From positions 12,996,001 to 13,060,000 of the forward strand of contig CM072346.1 of the NCBI GenBank assembly GCA_036874045.1: a DNA stretch of 64,000 nt, written 5' to 3'. The first letter of the stretch is position 1. Every line of letters starts with the position of its first letter. The position numbers and the translations under genes are program-made. Shown piece after piece: positions 1 through 10,800 of this stretch. This DNA comes from Cymodocea nodosa (Eukaryota; Streptophyta; Magnoliopsida; Alismatales; Cymodoceaceae). The notes below the pieces were generated by a model. It did no database searches, was not told the DNA's origin, and worked only from the letters and a program-made list of their open reading frames with translations.

Positions 1-500
1 GAAGGGAACATGATTGTGGCCAGGATGGATTATTACGATATTTGCACTAGTATCTGTGCAAAACTAGCATCTCTTTATGAAGGTTTGAGCCTTTGCCAGG
101 CTAATAATCTTCAACTTGAAAGCATTGATGTGGAGATTGATTCACTACAGACCTTCAAGGCTGTCAAACAGCAAAGATATCCCATATTTCAGATTACCAA
201 TTTCTGGTGTGACCTGTTAAATCTTTTAGCCAAGGTTGGGTCTCTTAATCATATTTACAAGAGTCGATGGAGTTGCAGATAGTCTAGCTAATGAAGCCTT
301 TAATTCCAAAGGGTGAACTATTTTTTACAATATAGAGGAGTTATCACAGGATGTAAAGTGTCAAATTCTGTTGGATAAATGGAATATACCTAGTTGTAGA
401 GAGATAGAAAAGTCTTTTTGTTTCTTTTTTAGTTCTTTTTCTTTAAGGTGTGTTGGGCCCCCATCCCATAATAGACCAGGGATCTTACCTGAAAAATAAA
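1..500 (+). mobile_element. L1-type LINE, 3' end (RNase H region), cut by window edge
   Basis: A frame from position 10 reads a plant LINE RNase H-like domain (LYEGLSLCQ, then VEIDSLQTFKAV). After a frameshift near 265 it continues as GVADSLANEAFNS and a C-terminal tail ending around 498. The order and spacing are those of the 3' end of L1-clade plant LINEs. The frame has a shift and an internal stop, so it is dead. It lies upstream of the first visible CLB1-like exon and is probably in an intron of that gene. Confidence 0.7.
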
Positions 501-1855
501 GAACATTGAAAAATCATGTTTGTCAATTTTAATTTGTTGTTTCTATTGGTAAAGTTTTTTTGAACTTTGATTAATTCGATGTTTGATTCTATGAACTTGT
601 GACTATGTAATACATCATAAATGATTGCATTATTGTATATTATCATAGTAATTATCATGTGATTGACTAACATTTGTCAAGTTTTTATTTTCAAAAATGA
701 CCAAATGCTTAATTTGATAATATAGCTTCATATTTTGATGGGAATGTTGCCTTGCTTCACTTAGGTTCTTGCCTTGTCTCTCACTCTACTCTTTTGAATG
801 GGTGTCACTTTGGCATTGCCTTTCACCTTAGCGACCTTGTGGTCACCAAACATTGCAAACCTACGCTCTGCTACCTTGGTTTCACCATATGACATCATCC
901 CCAAGGAGGATATGTGGCACACCTTTGAATGTTGATATCTATATGTCAACATCCTAATGGCTTTGGAGCATCTCAAGGAATGGTAAAAGGAACCCTACCA
1001 CTTTGTGCTCTTTCTCCCACCTCTCCCTAAACTCTATAGGCATAGAGAAGAAAAATACTATCCCCACTTGGATCAAGATATAATTTTTTCCGACCCTAAA
1101 ACCAACTGTACTTGGGAGTTTCTCTTTATACAACTCGAATCATTCTCTCTCAGATGACCTGAGAGACATCCTTTCCTTTGGAGAGCCATTCCTTCTATCC
1201 AACAAGATCTTTTCCTTTGTTCGTGAATGTGTAAAGCACACCAACTCCGTGGGCTAAAGAAAGTCATCCTTATAGACTCATAAAATTTCATGTGAAATTC
1301 CTTACAAGATATATATTTTAAATCTTTAAACATAAAACAACAATTTGAGCTATAATCTAACTATATGAGTTCAGCTACATGAATGCTTTTCTTTTATAGG
1401 TTACCCATCTTCAACCTTTAAATGTAAGTTAAAAATATGAATACATGTTAGTAAATTCATTGATTGATTAATTAATTAATTTTGCCATCTAGGTGTCAAT
1501 TGTCTTGACATCTTAATAACCTTTTCCTATAGTAAATAATTTGATTTCAAGAGCCTATCATCTTAAATCTTACCATGTGTTTATTGAGTGATATTATAAC
1601 CCACTTCCGGAATTTTCTTACAAATAATTTTTAATTCTTTACATATAAGTATAAAATATAAATAAATGTTAGAAAAAATATTTAATTAATTTTAGCAACC
1701 TAGGTGCCTATTACCTTGACCCCTTAATAATTTTGCTTAGCAGTGGACACTTTGATTTCAGAAGCCTATCATATTTGAGCTGGAAGTAGTTTTTTTTTTG
1801 TTTAATTTTTTAATGTTTGCCTGTTGAATTAATATGTATTTCACTTTCTTTTCAG
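501..1855. other. AT-rich presumed intron, no recognisable gene
   Basis: Nothing recognisable is coded here. The stretch ends in a pyrimidine-rich tract and the TTCAG acceptor at 1851-1855 of the first visible CLB1-like exon. It is most likely intron sequence downstream of the LINE remnant. Confidence 0.5.
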
Positions 1856-4800
1856 CCGAAACCTAGAATAGACTATACATTGAAGGCTATTGGTGGAAGT
1901 TTGACAGCAATTCCAGGACTCTCTGATATGATTGAAGTAATGTCTAATTTGTTCAGTCATGATATATTGGTTCCAGCACTTTGGTTATCCATTCATATTA
2001 TGTTGATCTTGTTATGACAAAGATGAATTTCTTCCTTTACACATGACTAAGATAAAATGATCTTCCATGTTCCATAGGTTACCGTGCAAACAATTGTATC
2101 TGACATGCTTGAGTGGCCTCACAGGATTGTTGTTCCCCTTGGAGGACTACCTGTGGACACAAGGTTTGAAAATTTTTGGTATATATGACAGTTTTGTTTT
2201 GGATGGTAGATTGGTGGTTGGCTTTCCAGGTTTGATTGTCATATTCCATTTTATTAAACACAACCCATCATTAATAATTTATATTGTTGTCATTTTGTTT
2301 ATTGATCATGAAGATCCTTAGAGCCAAAAACAAACATACCAAGTAGAAATAAGATTGAACATTTGGAGTGTAGATCTAGGTCGTAATGAAGGTCTAATAG
2401 TAGATGTTAATGGATTGATCTGATTGATTGTTGTTGTCTAAAGAAACAACAAACATTTATATTAATCTTCAAATGCTAAATTAGAAATGCCTACGCCAAA
2501 CTATTTCATGAGTGGGACCTTTTTATGTTAAGTTTATATTGGCATTGGTCATTACTTATATAAAGTTTATATGTTACATCTAGAATACAAAGCAAATGAT
2601 GTTTTTATTTGTTTTCCATAACTTTGTTCATTTTCGGGAAAAATAAATTTTAATGTATAAAGCTTTATTTTCTTTTTGCTGTAATCTTTATGTTGAAATA
2701 GAAACAAGGTGTGATTGATGTTATTTTTTAACATACAGTGACTTGGAACTAAAGCCTCAAGGACAACTTATAGTGACTGTGATAAAGGCAACTTCATTGA
2801 AAAATATGGAACTACTTGGAAAATCTGATCCATATGTTGTTCTGTATATTCGTCCTGTTTCCAAGTTGAAAACTAAAGTGATTGACAACAACCTTAATCC
2901 TGAATGGAATGAAGAATTTACACTGATAGCAGAAGACAAGGAGACACAGTCTGTTGTTTTTGAGGTAAATTCCCTTTTCTCTTGTGTGAACATCTCAGAT
3001 GATGTAGAGCAAATCTATATTTCTGGAGCTCATGATATTTGGAGCTTATATTAGAGAATATTGGACAACTGCATTCCTCTTGTTAAATTTCACTATTACA
3101 CACAAATTTAGTTGCATATTCCCTAAATAAGTTTTTTGTGGGAAGATTGAAATGTTCTTCAGATTAGAATCCAATGCTAGACATAAAAACAGTGTAAAAC
3201 TATTAGAACGCCAAAGCTTCTTAATTTAGATTGCAAATAGTGCTGAAATTGATTCATTGTAATCAATCTTTAGATTGTACTGGACACCGTACATGGATTT
3301 CAAGTTCCTATTATTTTTTGTGATGGTGGAAGGTAAATAGTTTTTGCAAGGCACTACAGGGGGAAGGAGATTAACATGGGTAACTCAGCTGCCAACCATA
3401 CACCAATTACCCACGATGATGGATCTGGATGAACCAGCACACTTGTATTGTACCAAGTGAAAGTTAATCACATGACCTTTCGTCTGAGTAAATCTTGTTA
3501 AACCAACAAATGCCCAAATACATGACCTTTGTTGGCTCTCCATTGGATAGAAAGATCAGGAGAGATAGTGCAATGATGTGTCGGAGATTAATGCTTGATC
3601 ATGGAGATGATAGTAGTGTGGTGATTTGTGGGTGATTAGGGTTTAATCCCCCATGCTCTAATACCATTTTGGGTTTGAAAGTCTTGAAGATTACAATGCA
3701 AAGGAAGATTACCAAAGTATATTAAACCCTAACAATAGCAGAATTACTAAAATACCCTCATAGGAATAATTCCTAACAAAACCAATAGTTATCACTACTA
3801 AAATATAGTTATTTCTTTGTAAGTGAGATCAAGAGTACCATAAAAATTTCATACACATGCACGATTTTATAAAAGTAAAGAAAATGTAAATTGCATTTAG
3901 ATTGTAGGACTTAACTTTGTATGAAAGTGATTTCATTGATATTATTAAGCTAAAGATGGAACCAACATTTGTCAATGAATCTCATTTTTATCCATATGTT
4001 TTTTTTTCCTTGTGAATTTTTCCTCAATTGCAATATTGCTTCATTTTCAACTGATGGTCATGACTCAAATCCTAGGAAAGAATGTCTCCAGTTTAGGTTC
4101 AGTAAAACTGAATCCTCCCTAGACCACCTTACATTAGTGAGTCTTGTGAATGAGTTTGCCTTTTCATATTGTTTTATATTTTCTTATCTAAGGATAGAGA
4201 AAAAATTTATCACGGTATTTTTACCATTTGTTCCACTTTTTAAGAAATTTTATATAACTACTAATGCCATCCCATTCAACCTATGTTTTGTCTCCCCTTC
4301 ATGTTTTCTCTGTTCCTGAAAAAATCACATATTCCATTACTATCACATCTAATTCTCACAAATATTTTCTCTTTTTTTACCTTCACTTTTTATTAAAAAT
4401 TTAGAATCAAATTTCTAAATTTCAAATTTATTTTTCTTGTTTTTATAATCATTAAGCTGGGATCTAAAGCTTGACTTGTTTTATGGTTGGTTGATAGTGA
4501 GTATGGTTTTGTATCTATAGGTCTTTGATGAAGATGTTGGACAAGATAAAAGATTGGGGATTGTGAAGTTGCCATTGATCGACTTGGAAGCTGAAACTTC
4601 AAGAGAATTTGATCTTCCATTGCTACCATCCCTTGATATGCTTAAGGTCAGAGATAAGAAGGATAGAGGATTCCTGAAAGTCAAGGTCAGCTTTTCAGTT
4701 CGTTTTATTTTATTGACATGAATTTTGTATATTATCAAATAAATTGATGTGTTTCTATCAATTATTATTGCTAAATTTGTACTAATAAAAAATTTCATTC

Positions 4801-7800
4801 ATTTCAGTTGACTGGTTGAAATAAATTCTTCATTTTTTGTCATTGTACTGAAAATGTAGTTTTTTTTATAAGAATAAGTGTAATGATGGTAAACAAAATT
4901 AAATAAAGAATGATATGCTAGAATACCAGTCCTGATCCATTTGTAATATTATGAATTGTTTGTGGGCTTTTGGGTCTAAATAGTGCTGCTCATCATGCAT
5001 ATTAATTCCTTCAGAAATTGTTTTACAGGTCTAGCAAATGAATTAAGAGAACTCAAATACACTCAAGCATCATATTGATTTCTAAAGCATAATATTTTAC
5101 TTTGATATCCATAAATCTACTCAATCCAAACTACTATTGAGTGTTACCTAAAGTAAATATATAACTACAATGTGTTACATTATTTTACTTCATATAATAT
5201 GTTATGACTACCTATCAAATTAATAAGATATTTTCCTTCCTTTGGTTCCCATAATGAATGTCTCCACAAATGACTTATCACCTCATCATTTTTGTGGCTT
5301 CCATTTTGTTGTCGTTATTGTTAGGATCGTATGGCTCACTAAAAGGGGAGTGAATGGTGATCTATGTATGATTTTAATCTTTTTCTAATTTAAGTAATTG
5401 ATTTGATTATATAGCAAGTACAATTATTAAATGAATATGCATAGCAATAAAAAGACAATGGACACTAGAAAATTTTAAGTGGTTCACCAAATTGGCTAGT
5501 CCACCCTTAAGGTTCACTTAGGCTTCACTAAGTGTATCAACACTTACAACACTTTCCTTGAAGTCAAGGCAAGAATCAACACACGAGCTTTCAGGTAGAA
5601 ACTCTAAACCAACCTTTCTTTAGAGCTTTCAGGTGCAAGCTCTTAACTAACAGTAAGCTTTTAGATGCAAACTCACAAACCAACACTTTTCTTTAAACAA
5701 AATTTGTGCGTAAAGAGCTTTCTGAACTTCAATATACTTTTTAACTTTTGTCTTCTCTTCTGTATTTGCAAAATGTATGTTCTAGAATTTTTATGTAGCT
5801 CTCAATATATCATGATCGTTATTTTTATCTTCCCTTTACTAATCATATTTATATTGAGATGTATAACGATCATATTCTTTCTAATAGCATTTGTCATGTT
5901 GTATACATTGTACTGTCAATCCTAAAAAGAATAAGTTACCGTTCTATATATTGTCATTGGTATAATCTTTCGATTCCCTTTGATTTTCGGATAATTAGCT
6001 GTAGTAATCTATCGAAAATTTGAATGGTTGTTCTGTAACTCTTCGAAAAACCTTGAAGAGTTATTCTTTTTATGTAATCTTTAAGTTCTGCGTGTGACTT
6101 CAAATTTAGCACGTAAGTCTTTAAATTTAGATAGTTATAACTGTTAACTTTTCGAAATGGTTTAACTTTCAAATAGTTAGTTATCTTAACCTTATGATTT
6201 TCTTTTAAGCTTCCAACTATTGGTCACATGTATATTTAAGTTCTACGCATGTAACTTAAAGTTCGGATAGTTAACCCTTTTAACTTTTCGATTCTATTTT
6301 ATTTTTAGATAGTTAGCCTTATTAACTTTCCAAAAACTCTAACAGTTGTCTTCTACTATTTCTGACTTTTTGTCACGTGAGTATTTAAGTTTATCACATG
6401 TAACTTAAAGTTTGGATAGTCATCTTAACTTTCTGATTCTCTTTTATTTTCAGATAGTTAGCTTTGTTAACTTTCTGAAAACTCAAATAGTTGTTTTTCT
6501 AACCTTTCGAAGAGCTTTATGTTTCGAATGGTTAGTCTTTTAACTTTTCAAAATTCTTCCTTTCTGCTCTTAAGCTATCTTTTGAATAGTTAGCTTATTA
6601 ACCTTCCGATATTCCTCTTCTTTTGGATACTTAAGCTTTGAACTGTATTTAAACTGTTCGAAGTTTCTATTTTTATCTAGCAGCATTTCCTAAATTATCT
6701 GTATTTGTTTATCTACCATTCTTTTCGATTTCTTTCTTCTAACTTGCAGTGTGCTGAATTGTAGCTATGCTATGAAATGCAAATTGTTACCTCACACAGA
6801 TTTTTACATTATCAAAACACAAGGGTTTTAACAATTACAACATCCACCACTAGTTCACCTACTTCGTCTTCATTATGGCAATTTCACCATAGGAAGCACA
6901 TGATTCTCAATGTTGTCAATGCATCTAGCACTATAAGTTTGCAATTGTGTCGAACTGCCAATGCCCAACAACTCACCCATAAAACCATTTTGAAGGAACA
7001 TTTTTTCCACACATTCATCTTGGTCATCATACCATCATCAATATCATCATCATAAACAACAACAATAACAATTTGTGTTATAATCCCAATTTTTATTGTT
7101 GATCACATAAATTCTTTTTTTCTATATATTTCTATGTAAATTTGAATATTTTCTCACAAATTTTAACCAAATTGTGTAGGTCTTCCTCTATTTCTTTTAA
7201 TTTTTTCTATACTAATTAATTCTCTTATCCTAATTGGTGCATTCTTTACCTCCTAAATATATGATCAAACTACTTAAGTTGATTTTCTTGCATCTTATAT
7301 TCAATTGATGTTATTACTCTATTCTTAATAAATTATTTTTTAACTTAGCCTTTATGGTATTACCTTATAGTATTTTTATCTTTGCAATACTTTGTACACA
7401 GGCTCGTGCTTTATAACCTAGCATTCTAAGTCATAAAGTATAGTTGAGCAAATAGTAGTTTTATAAAATTTACCTTTTCATTTAAAAGATATCTTCCTAT
7501 CACATAATACTCTAAAAGCACTTCTTCATGTCATCTACCTTATTTTACTCTTATGAATAATATTCTCTATGATTTCTCCATTATTACTTACTATAGATTC
7601 TAAGTATTTAAAAATCTTTCTTTTATGAATTTTATGATCATCTAAGTATATATCTTCATCGTTATCTTATATTTGTTGAACCTACATTTCATATATTCAA
7701 TTTTTGACTTAATCTAAATCATTTAAAGTCTAAAATACCTTTTTGTAATTTTAATTTAGAACTAATTTTTGTATTATTTTTATCTATTAAAATTACATCA

Positions 7801-10800
7801 TCAACAACTAACATAAGGATATTTCTTCCTGATTTTCTTAGTTATTTCATCCATAACTAAAACTAATAGGTATAGATTTAAAATGGACCCTTGATGTAAA
7901 CACATCCATTCAACCACATAACTGACCACCTTTGATCTAAAATAATTATCATTACGAGGACAGTTTCGAAGGATCCTATAATTCTGTTTAAGCCATTGAT
8001 GCCACCATATTGCAAGAGGAATGGTATTCCACAACTTTCTCCTATTATTTTCTCTACCTATCACTATGTGTATCATTACCAATCGATGCATCCCATCATT
8101 TACTAATCGTTGGCTCTCAGAATCAAATGCTAAAGATGTTTCAGGTGCTGATTGCAAAATCTGCATACACAAGTAGTTGAGAAACCTCTTCTTTGAAGTA
8201 GGGTATCCTTGGGAACGGTACCATACAATAACTTTAGTTTTCTTAAGCTAATGACTCCAAAAGATATGATCCAATATAACAACTTCACTGAGAAGGCACC
8301 ATCAGCACTCCATCGCCACACTTGCAAATGGGGATCTATAGACAGGGGAGGAACCCTCAGTATCCAGGAAAGGAGCTGATAGACTTCCTTGGTTTCCAAA
8401 TGAGTCAAATTCCTACAAAAATAAACGTCGCATACTATCCCTGTTGTGGAACACTCACTCATCTACACTTGCCTGGGTGGATGATACAATTGCAAATAAA
8501 CTTAGAAATTGGAGAGCCATTGGAGAATCACCCACCCAGACATCATCCCTAAAATTGACAATCCCACCATTACACCGCTAATTTGGACTCATTCCTCAAC
8601 ACCTCATCTGCCTCCAAAGACTAGATACCCTAGTTATCTATCTCTCATCCCTACTAGCAAAAGATCCTACAAATCATTTAACCCTAACAATCTCCACCCA
8701 AATGCAAGACTGCATCTTATAAAACCTTCAAATCCATTTCCCTGACAAATCTTAGTTCAAGACCTCCTTTGCATTTCAAACAACAAATCTTACTCCAGGC
8801 TACCAAGTGAACGACCAAATTGTTGTCTTTACACCTGCCTTTCCAGAGGAACTGTTGCTATGTATGCTCAATTTTGTTGGTAATAGATACCAGAATTCTA
8901 AATAGTGACAAATAGTGAATTGGTACAATAAATACAACTGAGGAAATCAATGTAAGCTTTCTGCCAAATGAGAGAAAACTGCAGACCCAATTAGATAATC
9001 TCTGCTTAAATTTATCTACCACAGGCCGCCAATCTATAATGTTTAAATCCCCAACTGACATATGGAGATTGGGATATTTGATAGGAAAGATCTTCATTGA
9101 ACAACCCACAAAACTGGTTGCAGCTTGAACCTCATATTCTACCATTGCAATGATGATCACTATGGACTTCCCAAAGTTTGATTTTAAGGTCAATGGTCAC
9201 TACAGATCTAACAAAAATTGTAGATGTTCGATCTAATCATGTTTCACTTTATAGAAAAAGATTGCATCATCAACATGCTAAGATTGATTTATTTACTTTA
9301 CTAAAAAGGGAATGAATAGTAAAATTTAAATAACTTAAAAACATTTCAATAAAACTCAATTCGATTAAACACCTTATATGAAAACCTTTTGATGCAAAAT
9401 TTCAACCTGCAAAATTTATCTTCTAAGTTTCTATATATAATTTATATCAAAAGGTTGAAATGCTTGAACACTACCAACATATATCATTAATTTTTGTTTC
9501 ATTAAAACCTCATAAAAGAGATTTTCCTAACAATCTTCTCTTTTTGATGATAACAAAATTTGATGATATGTCACTCTTTCTTTTACTTTAAAATTACAAC
9601 ACATTACATCAATCATATACAAAGTACATCATCATATACTTCTCCCTCTTTTCGTCATAATCAAAAAGAAAATTAAGATTTGTTGTTACTCTCCTTGTCA
9701 ATGTGATGAGAACAATACAAAATAAAAGAATCTGTACTACAACCTAGAAATATATTAAGCATGTCCACATACAAAGAAACTATTTATCCACAAGTAAAAA
9801 GAAATAAGTCCACACTTTGTGTCATGCAAATAATAGAAAGAATGTATACTACAACCTAGAAATATATTAAGCATGTCCACATACAAAGAAACTATTATCC
9901 ACAAGTAAAAAGAAACAAGTCCACACTTCATGTCATGTAAATAATAGAAAGAATGTATACTACAACCTAGAAATATATTAAGCATGTCCACATAGAAAGA
10001 AACTATTAGCCACAAATAAAACGAAACAAGTCCACACTTCATGTCATGTAAATAATAGAAAGAATGTATACTACAACCTAGAAATATATTAAGCATGTCC
10101 ACATAGAAAGAAACTATTATCCACAAGTAAAAAGAAGCAAGTCCACACTTCATGTCATGTTAATAATAGAAAGAATGTATACTACAACCTTGAAATGTTG
10201 AGAAACCACAAGTATATATAAGGTAGAAGTTAGGATTTCAAAACATAGAAAGTCAATCTGTCAGAATCTTTGTTAGATTGGTATACAGTTTATATCATGG
10301 TATGTTGTTATTTGAATTCTTACCAGTTGTATCCCAAATCAATGTGTATAGAATCTTTGAATCTTCCATTGTACACTTTCCATTCATGTAATGGTATGTT
10401 GTTTTTCAAATCATCTGCATAGCTACCATCCACTCGGCACATATATAGCAAGTCCAGATCTTCCATTTTTCAGATATTGTTTAATGCACTACAGAAATGG
10501 TTTGTCGATAAAACCATTGGTATGTTGTTTACTCATCCTAAACTGTAGATAATCGAATAATGTACCATTGTTTGGTAATAATGTACCATTTTTCTATCTA
10601 GAGATTTCAGCTGAGTATTGTTAATCTGAAAACGGTATGTTGTTAGACTCAACAGAGTACCAGCCATTGATCTAGTAACTTCGCCTATTTATTGTTCATC
10701 CATAAATGGTGTGTCATTTTGAGAACAACAAATTAATTTGCTGTTCCTGTAACTTAGACAAGATTTTATTTAACTTGGGAGTTTGTAGAGTGGACTTATC

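Noticed and set aside
9731-10195. Regular repeat spacing considered as a CRISPR-like array
   Set aside because: The whole 111-bp unit is repeated with no unique spacers, in plant nuclear DNA. It is a minisatellite.
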